Made by a program: the position numbers and the translations under genes
Assembly (NCBI RefSeq): GCF_019774615.1
Contig: NZ_CP081496.1
Location: 1,860,001-1,924,000 of the forward strand
Length of the DNA stretch: 64,000 bases
Reading direction: 5' to 3'
From: Streptomyces sp. BHT-5-2
GTDB lineage: Bacteria > Actinomycetota > Actinomycetes > Streptomycetales > Streptomycetaceae
In this document: one piece after another, positions 8,508 through 16,467 of the stretch
How the letters are laid out: the number at the start of each line of letters is the position of its first letter
Position numbering within the stretch: position 1 is the stretch's first letter
The notes under the pieces: generated by a model
What the model saw: the letters and a program-made list of their open reading frames with translations, nothing else
What the model was told of the DNA's origin: nothing
Database searches by the model: none

Positions 8508-8974
8508 GCGGCCGGGCCGCGCCTGCGCACCACCGCGATGCCCTCGATCTCCACCAGCGCCGTCTCGTCCCACAGGCGGGTGGCGCCGATGACCGCCATC
8601 GCCGGGAAGTCGCTGCCGACCAGGCGCTTCCACACCCGGCCCAGCTCCCTGGCGTGCCGGCGGTAGTCGGCCACGTCGACCGCGAAGACGGTGAGCTTGA
8701 CCAGGTCGGCGGGGGCGGCGCCGGCGGCGGCCGCCACCTCCAGCAGATTGCCGAGCGCCCGCTCGAACTGCGCGACGACGCCGTCCCCGACGATCCGCCC
8801 CGCGCCGTCGAGCGCGGTCTGCCCGGCGAGGAACACCAGCGTGTCGGGGGCGGTGACGCGCACGGCGTGGCTGAAACCGGTCGGTGGCGCGAGATGCGGC
8901 GGGTTCACCCGCTCCAGGCCGTCGTCGCTGCCGCGATCGGTGCTGCTGCCGTGGTCGTCGTTGCTGACGCTCAT
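8495..8974 (-). CDS. RidA (YjgF/YER057c) family protein
   Basis: 159 residues. A 27-residue polar N-terminus precedes the chorismate-mutase-like RidA fold: LVFLAGQTALDGAGRIVG, then VAQFERALGNLLEVAAAAGA, then LVKLTVFAVDVADYR, and MAVIGATRLWDETALVEIEGIAV. The Arg in GATRLWD sits where canonical RidA has its substrate-binding Arg, but the surrounding sequence differs, so imine deaminase activity is likely rather than proven. ATG 8974 overlaps the TGA of the upstream DeoR-like gene (ATGA), implying translational coupling. Confidence 0.82.
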   Translation of the reverse strand: MSVSNDDHGSSTDRGSDDGLERVNPPHLAPPTGFSHAVRVTAPDTLVFLAGQTALDGAGRIVGDGVVAQFERALGNLLEVAAAAGAAPADLVKLTVFAVDVADYRRHARELGRVWKRLVGSDFPAMAVIGATRLWDETALVEIEGIAVVRRRGPAAHRP

Positions 8975-9360
8975 GCCCGCAGACTCCCCTCCGTCGCCAA
9001 CTCGTAACGCACTCCCAGGGATTGAAGCGCCTCCTGCTCCTCCTGGGGAAGCTGTTCATCGGAGATGGCGAGATCGAAGTCGGCCAGCGGTGCCAGTTCG
9101 TACAGCGCCGGACGACCGAACTCGGAGTGGTCCACCAGCAGCACCTTGCGCCGGGCGGCGGCCATCAGCGCGCGGTTGACCAGGACGTTCTCCTGCGCCC
9201 GGTGGTAGCAGTGGCCGTCGTCGACCGCGGAGGCGGACAGGAAGGCGATGTCCGCGCGGAAGCCGCGGGCGCTGTCGGCGGTGGACACACCGAGGAAGGC
9301 GTTGAACGCCGGCGCCTCGCTCGCGTCCGGGGCGTCCTCTGCCCCTTCGGTGTCGGCCAA
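8971..9360 (-). CDS. DeoR-type sensor domain lacking its DNA-binding domain
   Basis: 129 residues matching only the C-terminal ligand-binding domain of DeoR/GlpR regulators: FRADIAFLSASAVDD, then HRAQENVLVNRALMAAARRKVLLVDHSEFGRPALYELAPLADFDLAISD split over the usual strands. No helix-turn-helix is encoded between here and the monooxygenase stop at 9441. A TTG start at 9360 (LADTEGAED) has GAAGGGA 6 bp upstream, so the fragment may be translated as a free-standing domain. Alternatively it is a 5'-truncated pseudogene. Coupling to the RidA gene by ATGA favours retained translation. Confidence 0.65.
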   Translation of the reverse strand: MADTEGAEDAPDASEAPAFNAFLGVSTADSARGFRADIAFLSASAVDDGHCYHRAQENVLVNRALMAAARRKVLLVDHSEFGRPALYELAPLADFDLAISDEQLPQEEQEALQSLGVRYELATEGSLRA

Positions 9361-9440
9361 CGCTGGTCCCTTCGCGGCTCGGACGGCCCAAGGGCCCGGG
9401 CGGCGGCCGTACGCCCGCGGACGGCCCCTACCCGGCGAGT

Positions 9441-10139
9441 TTAGGCCGTGGGTGGCCCAGCGGCGGCTGCCGCTATCGGCTCCCTCCCGTCGAGCAGGCC
9501 CCGGGCGCCGTAGGGGCGGCAGCGGACGAACGCGGCCTCGTGGTGGAACGGCACGGCGCGGTGTTCCGCCACCACCTCCCGGTGTTGTGGGTGCGCCGTC
9601 CCGTACGCGTAGCGGCTCATGGCGGAGACGCTGCGCCATATCGAGAACGTGGCGACGAAGCGGGGCGGTCTGGCCAGGGCGGCGGAGGCGATCAACGAGG
9701 GATCGGCCGCCGCCCGCCCGGCGGCACGGGAATTGGCGCGCAGGAACGGCACCGCGCGGCGCAGCCGCAGCGAGCCGAGGGTGAGCACGGCGACCGGCCC
9801 GTCCTCGTCCGTCGGCGTGGCGCCGGGGTCGGCCTCGACCGGCATCCGGCTCCATGCGCCGAGGACCTGCACCGGCCGCAGCCGCACCAGCCAGCCGCCG
9901 GCCAGGCGCCGGGCCAGCGGATCCTCGGCGAGGAAGCGGCCGAGCGCGGCGTCGTCGTCCCACGACGCGAGCAGCGCGGCCCGGCCGGGACGGACCCTGG
10001 GCGGCCCGGCGGCGATGGCGCCGGTGAGGGTGGTGGCCGCGAACCGCAGCCCCGGGACCGCGCCCGGCCGCGGCGACCGCCCGAGCACGGCGCGCGTGCC
10101 GCGAGCGCCGATGTCGGCGAGATGTACCGAAATGATCAT
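9441..10139 (-). CDS. Spheroidene monooxygenase (CrtA)-like protein
   Basis: 232 residues. The pattern GLRFAATTLTGA, then RAALLASWDDDAALGRFL, then GSLRLRRAVPFLRANSRAA, then RPPRFVATFSIWRSVSAMSRYAYG, then EAAFVRCRPYGARG is that of the spheroidene monooxygenase/CrtA-like family, heme-containing enzymes in bacteria. In carotenoid makers CrtA oxidises spheroidene, but no carotenoid genes are nearby, so the substrate is open. ATG 10139 diverges from the tetR gene across 69 bp, suggesting that TetR controls it. Confidence 0.75.
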   Translation of the reverse strand: MIISVHLADIGARGTRAVLGRSPRPGAVPGLRFAATTLTGAIAAGPPRVRPGRAALLASWDDDAALGRFLAEDPLARRLAGGWLVRLRPVQVLGAWSRMPVEADPGATPTDEDGPVAVLTLGSLRLRRAVPFLRANSRAAGRAAADPSLIASAALARPPRFVATFSIWRSVSAMSRYAYGTAHPQHREVVAEHRAVPFHHEAAFVRCRPYGARGLLDGREPIAAAAAGPPTA

Positions 10140-10169
10140 GTCGAGCCCCCGTGTCCGTCCGTGCTGCTC

Positions 10170-10202
10170 CTGCGTCCGACCGCACCTGACCTGCGTCCAA
10201 CC
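10170..10202. promoter_or_regulatory. Candidate TetR operator: two direct repeats 21 bp apart
   Basis: CTGCGTCCGACC (10170-10181) and CTGCGTCCAACC (10191-10202) differ at one base and sit two helical turns apart in the 69-bp divergent region. TetR operators are usually inverted repeats, so this is only a candidate. Confidence 0.35.
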
Positions 10203-10208
10203 TGCTCG

Positions 10209-10865
10209 ATGAACGAGATCGACCGGAACCGCGCCGCCCGCGCGGAGGCCAGGACGCGGATCGAGGACGCGGCCGCCCGGCTGTTCGCGGAGCGCGGCTT
10301 CGCGGGCACCACGATCGGGGAGATCGCCGCCGAGGCGGGCCTGAGCAAGCCGATGCTCTACCGCCACTTCGACTCCAAACAGGAGCTGCACCTCGCCCTG
10401 CTGGAGCGCCACCGCGACGAACTGGCCGCCGCCCCCGTCCGCGAACTCCTCCACGGCGAGGGCGAGGTGGCCGAGCGACTGGAGGCGGTGTACGACGCCT
10501 GGTTCGGGCATGTGCAGAGCCACCCGTACACCTGGCGGATGATGTTCCGCGACACCACCGGCGACCCCGAGGTGCAGGCGTTCCACCGTGAACTCCAGCG
10601 CCGGCAGCGGGAGACGGACATCGGGTTGCTGCGCGAGGTCGCCCCCGGCCTCCCCGAGGCCGAACTGGAGCCGCTCGGCGAGGCGATCCGCAGCTCCCTC
10701 TACGGACTCGCGCTGTGGTGGCTGGAGCGCCCCGGGACCCCGCGCGAGGTCCTGGTCGCCACGATGACCCGCCTCACGCGCGGCCTGCTCCCGGCGGTGG
10801 CCGGCCGGGAGCTCGAAGAGCACCCCCGCGAGGAGAACGACACACGCCCCGAGCAGCCCGAGTAA
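10209..10865 (+). CDS. TetR family transcriptional regulator
   Basis: 218 residues. The N-terminal TetR HTH is textbook: RIEDAAARLFAERGFAGTT, then IGEIAAEAGLSKPMLYRHF with the recognition helix at about 44-55. The C-terminal ligand-binding part includes PYTWRMMFRDTTGDPEV. Divergent placement to the monooxygenase and the short shared promoter suggest that it represses that gene and itself. The ligand cannot be predicted. Confidence 0.88.
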   Translation: MNEIDRNRAARAEARTRIEDAAARLFAERGFAGTTIGEIAAEAGLSKPMLYRHFDSKQELHLALLERHRDELAAAPVRELLHGEGEVAERLEAVYDAWFGHVQSHPYTWRMMFRDTTGDPEVQAFHRELQRRQRETDIGLLREVAPGLPEAELEPLGEAIRSSLYGLALWWLERPGTPREVLVATMTRLTRGLLPAVAGRELEEHPREENDTRPEQPE

Positions 10866-10889
10866 CAGGGCGGACGGTAGGGATCCGAC

Positions 10890-11906
10890 CTAGAACCGCC
10901 CGTGCAACGCCGCCCTCAGATGCCCCGTCCAGTGGGCCGTCATCTCTCTCGCGAGCCGGGTGCCGGGGGCGGACAGCTCGAAGCCGTGCCAGGCGCCGGG
11001 CACGTTGTGGACCGTCACCGGCACCCCCGCGTCCATCAGGCGCCGGGCGTAGGCCAGGCCGCGGTCGCGCAGCGCGTCGAGGTCGCAGACCAGGAGGTAC
11101 GCCGGCGCCAGGCCCGACAGATCCGCGGCCCGGGCCGGCGAGGCGTACGCGTCCGGGGCGGGCCGCCGCTCCTGGGCGAACGAGCCCTCGGGGAGGTAGT
11201 GCCGCCACGCCAGCCGAACCAGCCGCAGGGTGTCCACGCGCGGGTCCGGCGGAACGTCCCCGGCGTCCCCGTCGGCGTCCGCCGGGACGGGCTCGTCGGC
11301 GATCCGGTCGTCCACGTCCGGAATGCACATCGACTGGTAGGCGATCGCCGGGCCCCCGCGGTCGCGGGCCATCAGCGCGACCGCCGCGGTGAGCCCGCCG
11401 CCCGCCGACTTGCCGTGCACGGCGATGCGATGGGGATCGATGCCCAGTTCGGCGGCGTGCGCGGCCGTCCACTCCAGGGCGCGGTAGCAGTCCTCCACAC
11501 CGGACGGCCAGCGGTGCTCGGGCGCGAGGCGGTACTCGACGGCGACGACCACGGCGGGCAGTCGGCGGCAGAGCCCGATCGCGGTCCGGTCCTGGCCGGG
11601 GAGGGAGCGGCCGATGGCGAAGCCGCCGCCGTGGAGGTGCAGCACGGCGGGCAGCGGCCCGGTGGACACGGGGGCCTCGCCGGGCTCCGGGTGGTAGACC
11701 TCGACGGTCAGCGCGCTGCCGTCCGGCCGCGGGACGTCGTAGCGCTCGCTGCGCACGCCCGAGCGGTCGGCGGGATACGCGGCCAGCAGCGCGTCGAACC
11801 TCGCACGGGTCGCCGCGATGTCCTCGTACGGATCGGAGAACGGCCCCAACGAGCTCAGATACGGGACGAGTTCGGGGTGGACCTTTAAACCGGACGGGGC
11901 GGTCAT
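10890..11906 (-). CDS. Alpha/beta hydrolase, hormone-sensitive-lipase family esterase
   Basis: 338 residues. HSL-family oxyanion motif HLHGGGFAIG, nucleophile elbow GKSAGGG, acid in VCDLDALRD and His in GAWHGFE are all present in order. It should hydrolyse short or medium acyl esters in the cytoplasm; no signal peptide is seen. ATG 11906 has GGAGAG 8 bp upstream; a longer frame to 11948 lacks support. It lies 133 bp downstream of the polymerase gene on the same strand. Confidence 0.87.
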   Translation of the reverse strand: MTAPSGLKVHPELVPYLSSLGPFSDPYEDIAATRARFDALLAAYPADRSGVRSERYDVPRPDGSALTVEVYHPEPGEAPVSTGPLPAVLHLHGGGFAIGRSLPGQDRTAIGLCRRLPAVVVAVEYRLAPEHRWPSGVEDCYRALEWTAAHAAELGIDPHRIAVHGKSAGGGLTAAVALMARDRGGPAIAYQSMCIPDVDDRIADEPVPADADGDAGDVPPDPRVDTLRLVRLAWRHYLPEGSFAQERRPAPDAYASPARAADLSGLAPAYLLVCDLDALRDRGLAYARRLMDAGVPVTVHNVPGAWHGFELSAPGTRLAREMTAHWTGHLRAALHGRF

Positions 11907-12039
11907 GGAATGTCTCTCCTCTGTTGACGCGGCGGGGCGCCGCAGCACGATGACGGGAGATCACCGATGAAACCGGAAATACACGGCGTGCGGGGGGAGT
12001 TCGGGAAAACGGCGCGCGACGCCACCATGCGCGCTTGGC

Positions 12040-13719
12040 TCATTTCGCGTCCCCGTAGCACTCCACCACCGCCGTGGTGAACGGGAACCGCACCGGCGTC
12101 GGGCCGAAGGCGATCCGGCTCGCGGTGGCGGCCGCCGCCGTGATCGCCTCGGCGACGGTGCCGGCCTCTTCCGCCGGGCAGTGCACGATCACCTCGTCGT
12201 GCTGGAAGAAGACCAGCTCCGCGCGGAGCCCGTCGTGCGCCAGCGCACGGCGCAGCGCGGCCAGTACCAGCAGGGCCCAGTCGGCGGCGCTGCCCTGCAC
12301 CACGAAGTTGCGGGTGAAGCGGCCGCGGGCGCGGGCCGCCGAGCTGCTGCCGTGGCCGCCGGGTCGCTCCTCCTCCTGGGGCAGGCCCGCCTCGTCGGGC
12401 GGCGTCATCGAGGCGGGCGGGCAGGTGCGGCCCATCCAGGTGCGCACCAGACGGCCCTCCTCGCCGGCGCGCGCCGCGTCGTCCACGTAGGCCACCGCGG
12501 CCGGATAGCGGCGGCGCAGATCGGCCATGTGCTTGAGGGCGTCGCCCGAGGTCTGGCCGTAAACGGCGCCCAGCAGGGCGAGTTTGGCCTGGTCGCGGTC
12601 GCCGCCGAAGGCGCGGGCGGCCAGGTCCGCGTAGAGGTCCGCGCCGGTGCCGGCGACCTCCATCAGGCCCCGGTCGCGGGAGACCGCGGCCAGCACCCGC
12701 GGCTCCATCTGGTCGACGTCGGCGACCACCAGGCGCCATCCGGGATCGGCGCGCACCGCCTGCCGGATCACCTTCGGAATCTGGAGCGCGCCGCCGCCGT
12801 TGGTCGTCCACCGGCCGGAGACCGTGCCCCCGGGGAGGTACTCGGGGCGGAACCGGCCGTCGTGCACCCACTGTTGGAGCCAGGACCAGCCGTGGGCGGT
12901 GTGCAGGCGGTACAGCGACTTGTACGCCAGCAGCGGTGCCACCGCGGGGTGGTCGATCTGCTGGAGCTCCCACTTGCGCGTCGAGGAGAGGGCGATGCCG
13001 GCGCGGGCGAAGGCCCTGATGATGTCGTTGGGCAGGTCGGGGCGGACCCGCACGCCCTCCCCGAAGGCCCGCGAGACCTCGTCGGCCAGCTCGGCCATGC
13101 GCCGCGGCTCCAGCCCGCCCGGAAACCGCTCGCCCAACAGGCCGTCCAGCACCTCGCGGTGCACGTCCGCACGCCAGGGAATCCCCGTCCGGGACATCTC
13201 CGTGGCGACCAGCATCCCCGCCGACTCGGACGCCAGCAGCAGCCGCATCCGGTCCGGGTGCTCGGCCCGCTCCGCACGGGCCACCTGGCCGGCGTAGACC
13301 TCCAGCAGCGCGGTGAGTTGGTCGGTGCCGGGCGGCAACGGCACCGGGCCCGGCTCGAACAGCGACGGCTGGGTCTCGGCGGCGCGCACCGGGGCGTCCG
13401 GCGGCACCGGCAGGCCGTGCAGCCGTGCCCAGGCGGCCGCCAGCGAGCGCGGCTGGCCGGACTGGCCCTCCTCATGGCCGATCAGCAACGCCTCGGCCGC
13501 CTCGACGTCGTAACAACGCTCGACCCGCACACCGGCCGCCAGCAGCCGCCGGTAGATCTCGGCGGTGGACCGCCACACCCACCGCTCGGCCTCGGGGCGC
13601 GACCGCACCGCCTCGACCAGCGAGGACTCCCGCACCACCGGCCCGGCGGGCCGGCCGTCCCGAGTGAGCGGGCAGAGACGAGCACCCCCGTCGCCCGTCT
13701 CCGCCACCGCCCATCTCAT
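12040..13719 (-). CDS. Second family-A DNA polymerase (short, PolA-like)
   Basis: 559 residues, far shorter than PolA. The polymerase domain has SGRW (301-304), motif A VADVDQMEPR with D334, motif B DQAKLALLGAVYGQT with K379 and Y387, and motif C FFQHDEVI with D508/E509. Such proteins are annotated in Streptomyces as bifunctional 3'-5' exonuclease/DNA polymerases, but the N-terminal 130 residues show no DEDD exonuclease carboxylates. It probably polymerises without proofreading; a role in repair is inference. ATG 13719 begins MRWAVAETGD, the usual family start. A linker of about 25 residues (GLPQEEERPGGHGSSSAARA) interrupts the fingers/palm region. Confidence 0.83.
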   Translation of the reverse strand: MRWAVAETGDGGARLCPLTRDGRPAGPVVRESSLVEAVRSRPEAERWVWRSTAEIYRRLLAAGVRVERCYDVEAAEALLIGHEEGQSGQPRSLAAAWARLHGLPVPPDAPVRAAETQPSLFEPGPVPLPPGTDQLTALLEVYAGQVARAERAEHPDRMRLLLASESAGMLVATEMSRTGIPWRADVHREVLDGLLGERFPGGLEPRRMAELADEVSRAFGEGVRVRPDLPNDIIRAFARAGIALSSTRKWELQQIDHPAVAPLLAYKSLYRLHTAHGWSWLQQWVHDGRFRPEYLPGGTVSGRWTTNGGGALQIPKVIRQAVRADPGWRLVVADVDQMEPRVLAAVSRDRGLMEVAGTGADLYADLAARAFGGDRDQAKLALLGAVYGQTSGDALKHMADLRRRYPAAVAYVDDAARAGEEGRLVRTWMGRTCPPASMTPPDEAGLPQEEERPGGHGSSSAARARGRFTRNFVVQGSAADWALLVLAALRRALAHDGLRAELVFFQHDEVIVHCPAEEAGTVAEAITAAAATASRIAFGPTPVRFPFTTAVVECYGDAK

Positions 13720-13949
13720 GACCCGAGTCTTGCACCAGGGTCTGACAACGGCCCCGAACAGCGCCCCGGCACCGCTCATCCCCGGGCCACCGGCAATCAC
13801 CGCCACGCGACCGGCGGCGTGCGACGATGACGGAACGAGCGGCGCCGCGGGGCGCGTGACGGGCCGCCGGGGACGAGCGCCGTGCACACGGCCGTGTTCA
13901 CCACAGGCGCCCCTTACGGCAGTTATGACCGTTCATCACCCGTTTGGCC

Positions 13950-13978
13950 CGCTACTTTTGCCGGGTTTGTTCCGTTGA
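13950..13978 (+). promoter_or_regulatory. Candidate sigma-BldN-type promoter of the first chaplin
   Basis: CGCTAC (13950-13955), 17-bp spacer, CGTTGA (13973-13978). The -10 equals the published BldN-type element CGTTGA and the -35 resembles CGTAAC. The start codon lies 67 bp downstream. The rest of the 325-bp gap back to the polymerase start holds nothing recognisable. Confidence 0.5.
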
Positions 13979-14044
13979 ACTGCTTGTCGCTCCAGGCGGC
14001 GCGCACAGAAAACCCGAATGCTGCTCTCAGTGAAGAGGTTCGCC

Positions 14045-14299
14045 GTGAAGTTTGTCTCCAAGGCTGTAGTCCTGTCCGCCGCCGCGGGCATTGCCGTCGT
14101 GGGCGGTGCCGGAATCGCCAATGCCGGCGGGCACGGTAACGGCGCCCACGCCTCGGGCGCCGCCGTGGGTTCGCCCGGCGTGATCTCCGGCAACCTCATC
14201 CAGGTGCCGATCCACGTCCCGATCAACGTGTGCGGCAACACGGCCCAGTTCATCGGGGCGCTCAACCCGGCGTTCGGCAACATCTGCGTCAACCGCTGA
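14045..14299 (+). CDS. Short chaplin (ChpE/ChpH type)
   Basis: 84 residues. A Sec signal (FVSKAVVLSAAAGIAVVGGAGIANA) is followed by one chaplin domain: GSPGVISGN, then LIQVPIHVPINVCGN, then NPAFGNICVNR, with the two conserved Cys that form the intradomain disulfide. Chaplins are amyloid-forming surfactants that coat aerial hyphae and spores. GTG 14045 is chosen because GAAGAGG lies 6 bp upstream; starting at 14018 would add nine residues. It is the first gene of the surface-coat cluster. Confidence 0.93.
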   Translation: MKFVSKAVVLSAAAGIAVVGGAGIANAGGHGNGAHASGAAVGSPGVISGNLIQVPIHVPINVCGNTAQFIGALNPAFGNICVNR

Positions 14300-14316
14300 G
14301 CGCGGTCCGGCGATCG

Positions 14317-14345
14317 AGGCCCGCCCCGCTCGGGGCGGGCCTTTC
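14317..14345 (+). terminator. Terminator after the first chaplin
   Basis: AGGCCCGCCCC (14317-14327) and GGGGCGGGCCT (14332-14342) form an 11-bp stem with a 4-base loop, followed by TTT. Confidence 0.85.
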
Positions 14346-14473
14346 ATATGCGGAATTCCCGGCGGGCGCGGCATTTGCGGCAGGCGAATCCCCGTGACCA
14401 GGGCGGATAACCGGAGTTGACGCCCGCGTGCAGTGATATGGGTCTATGGTTGCGCGGCAATTGAGTGAAATCG

Positions 14474-14501
14474 CGAAACCGCTTTCTGGCGAGCGAGTTG
14501 A
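14474..14501 (+). promoter_or_regulatory. Candidate sigma-BldN-type promoter of rodlin 1
   Basis: CGAAAC (14474-14479), 16-bp spacer, AGTTGA (14496-14501): five of six matches to each half of CGTAAC-N16-CGTTGA. TTGAGTGAA precedes at 14461-14469, as it also does at rodlin 2. The predicted leader is about 40 nt. Confidence 0.55.
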
Positions 14502-14547
14502 CCAGTGCGCTCCGGATACGGGCACTCCGCTTCCAGAAGGGTAAAAA

Positions 14548-15012
14548 GTGATCAAGAAGGTTCTGGCCACGACGGCAGTAGCCGCTTCCATGGTCGGTAT
14601 CTCGGCGACGGTCGCCCCCCAGGCGATGGCGGCCGGCGGTCGCCACCACGGTACGACCACGATCAACGGCAACCGCAGCGTGAGCGCATTCGGCAACTCC
14701 ACCACGCACGGCAGGATGAGCCCGCAGCTGGAGCTCGTCCAGGGCTCGCTCAACAAGCCCTGCATCGGCCTGCCGATCAAGGGCAACTTCGGCTCGCTGT
14801 TCTCGTTCTTCGGAGCGGCCACGGTGCAGGACATCAACGTCCTGTCCTCGCCGCAGAACCAGCAGTGCACCGAGAACTCCACCCAGGCCAAGGGCGACGA
14901 GGCGCTGTCGCACATCTTGGACGACATCCCGATCCTGTCGGGCAACGGAGTCAAGAACGGCTTCAAGAGCGGTTTCAAGGATGGGCACAAGGGCGGACAC
15001 CGGAAGCGCTGA
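14548..15012 (+). CDS. rdl: Rodlin 1
   Basis: 154 residues. A signal peptide ending APQAMA is followed by the rodlin domain: MSPQLELVQGSLNKPCIGLP, then TVQDINVLSSPQNQQCTENS, then KGDEALSHILDDIPILSGN. Rodlins assemble with chaplins into the rodlet layer of aerial hyphae; they are known only from filamentous actinomycetes. The two Cys are conserved. The C-terminus carries a basic, glycine-rich extension (KNGFKSGFKDGHKGGHRKR) absent from rodlin 2. ATG 14548 follows GAAGGGTAAAAAGTG. Confidence 0.94.
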   Translation: MIKKVLATTAVAASMVGISATVAPQAMAAGGRHHGTTTINGNRSVSAFGNSTTHGRMSPQLELVQGSLNKPCIGLPIKGNFGSLFSFFGAATVQDINVLSSPQNQQCTENSTQAKGDEALSHILDDIPILSGNGVKNGFKSGFKDGHKGGHRKR

Positions 15013-15052
15013 CGGGCGTCGGCCCCGGCCGATGCACCGAAGGCGAAACCGG

Positions 15053-15084
15053 GCGGCCGGCGGGCGGGTCCGGCCGCCGGCCGC
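15053..15084 (+). terminator. Terminator after rodlin 1
   Basis: GCGGCCGGCGG (15053-15063) pairs with CCGCCGGCCGC (15074-15084). No T tract, as is common in Streptomyces. The same hairpin family follows rodlin 3. Confidence 0.7.
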
Positions 15085-15358
15085 AGGACCGGATTTCCCA
15101 CTTCCATATTTCCTGGAATTCGTATTTCGGCGACCTTCCGTCTGTTCGGACGGCGCGGATTTCTGTGCGGTTCGCGCGAGGTGCCGGTAATTGCCGTGCG
15201 GCATTCGGGCGATTCCTCCGAAAACTTCCTCCTGGGGGTTTCGCCGACACGGACAAATCGTTACCAATAGCGACAGCGGAGTTACGGGCGACCAGATCCG
15301 CGCCCGTGCGACACGATGGTCGTGTGCGCTACGGATCCCGCTGCGGGAAGGGCTGAAA

Positions 15359-15592
15359 GTGAAGTACGCAAAGGCTGCAGCCATCACTGCCGGCACACTC
15401 ATGGCAGTGGGCGCTGCTACGCCGGCTTTCGCCGACGCGCATGCCGCGGGCGGCGCGAAGGGCTCCCCGGGTGTCATCTCCGGCAATGTCGTCCAGGTTC
15501 CGATCTCCATTCCGATCAACCTGTGCGGCAACACCGTTGACTTCATCGGGATCCTCAACCCGGCGTTCGGGAACCGCTGCATCAACCGCTGA
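15359..15592 (+). CDS. Short chaplin 2
   Basis: 77 residues, beginning VKYAKAAAITAGTLMAVGAA, a signal peptide cleaved near AFADA, then one complete chaplin domain: KGSPGVISGN, VVQVPISIPINLCGN, and NPAFGNRCINR with both Cys. GTG 15359 has GGAAGGG 5-6 bp upstream. It differs from chaplin 1 mainly in the signal peptide and linker. Upstream, CGTTAC (15259-15264) could be a -35, but the following -10 is poor. Confidence 0.92.
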   Translation: MKYAKAAAITAGTLMAVGAATPAFADAHAAGGAKGSPGVISGNVVQVPISIPINLCGNTVDFIGILNPAFGNRCINR

Positions 15593-15872
15593 CCGAGGAA
15601 ATTCGAGCCGTGTTGCGGTCGCAGGTCTCGGCTCGCCTTCGCCGCGGGCCGGGACCGGTTTCTTTTCGGTCCGTCGCGGATGCGTCCGAGGCGGTCCGAA
15701 ATCTTTCGGGTGGCGAGTCTGGAGAAACGGAACTTCCGGGTTTCTCCGGGCGACGGTACTCGTTAGCCAGAGGGAAAGCGGTGATCCGAGCAGCGAAGCG
15801 ATTGCTCGCGCGATGTTTATGTCGTTGATGTCGCGATTCCATCGAGCACCGCACCAGAAGGGACACAGGGAC

Positions 15873-16178
15873 GTGAAGTACGCGAAGTCCGCCGCGGTTG
15901 TTGCCGGCTCCGTGATGGCGTTGGGCGCGGCTGCGGCCGTGCCCGCTTTCGCCGCCGAAACCGGTGCGCCGAACATGACCTCGCCGTCCATGAGCCTCAA
16001 TGGTGGCCTGATGAGCGCGCTGAACAGCGGGCAGCTGGACAGCCGCCAGGTGACGCCGCTGGTCGACACCGTCCGGGGTGTGGAGAAGACCACCAAGCAT
16101 CCCAAGCAGCTTCTCGGCGGCGCCACGGGGGCCGCCAAGGAGATCGCCATGCTGGGTGGGCTGCCGTTCGGCACGTGA
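15873..16178 (+). CDS. Small secreted protein of unknown family in the coat cluster
   Basis: 101 residues. The signal peptide (VKYAKSAAVVAGSVMALGAA, cleavage near AFAAE) is nearly the same as that of chaplin 2, but the mature part has no chaplin or rodlin domain and no Cys. It reads MTSPSMSLNGGLMSALNSGQ, then RQVTPLVDTVRGVEKTTK, then a glycine-rich end GGATGAAKEIAMLGGLPFGT. GTG 15873 follows AAGGGACACAGGGAC. A CGTTGA element at 15823-15828 could be its -10, without a good -35. I do not recognise the family. Position suggests a surface-layer component or assembly factor. Confidence 0.75.
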   Translation: MKYAKSAAVVAGSVMALGAAAAVPAFAAETGAPNMTSPSMSLNGGLMSALNSGQLDSRQVTPLVDTVRGVEKTTKHPKQLLGGATGAAKEIAMLGGLPFGT

Positions 16179-16393
16179 CGGGCCGGCGAACCGGAATTTC
16201 CACTGTCCCGCAGGATTGCCCGGGGAACGGGAAGCGACCGTGTGAAGCCTCAGCCGCCGAATCGGAAAGGCTGCGTCGATCGATTTCGATGGTCGGCGCG
16301 CCGGTTCGGATGGTGAATCGCGGTCGTGGAGTTCCGGGCGGGATATCTGATCGCCGGGAAAGATCAGAGCACCAGCTCATTTGAGTGAACGAG

Positions 16394-16421
16394 CACAACT
16401 GAATGCGCTCTTGCGAGTTGG
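16394..16421 (+). promoter_or_regulatory. Candidate sigma-BldN-type promoter of rodlin 2
   Basis: CACAAC (16394-16399), 16-bp spacer, AGTTGG (16416-16421). It has the same spacing and the same upstream TTGAGTGAA (16381-16389) as rodlin 1. Confidence 0.45.
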
Positions 16422-16467
16422 CCAGAATGTCCGGCTCCAGGGCATCCCGAAATACGAAGGATCAATA

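Noticed and set aside
9361-9440. Missing HTH of the DeoR-like gene in another frame
   Set aside because: The 80 bp to the next stop codon cannot encode a winged helix in any frame; upstream lies the monooxygenase gene.
15259-15285. Sigma-BldN promoter for chaplin 2
   Set aside because: CGTTAC is a fair -35, but the following AGTTAC at 15-bp spacing matches the -10 at only three positions, so it is not listed as a feature.
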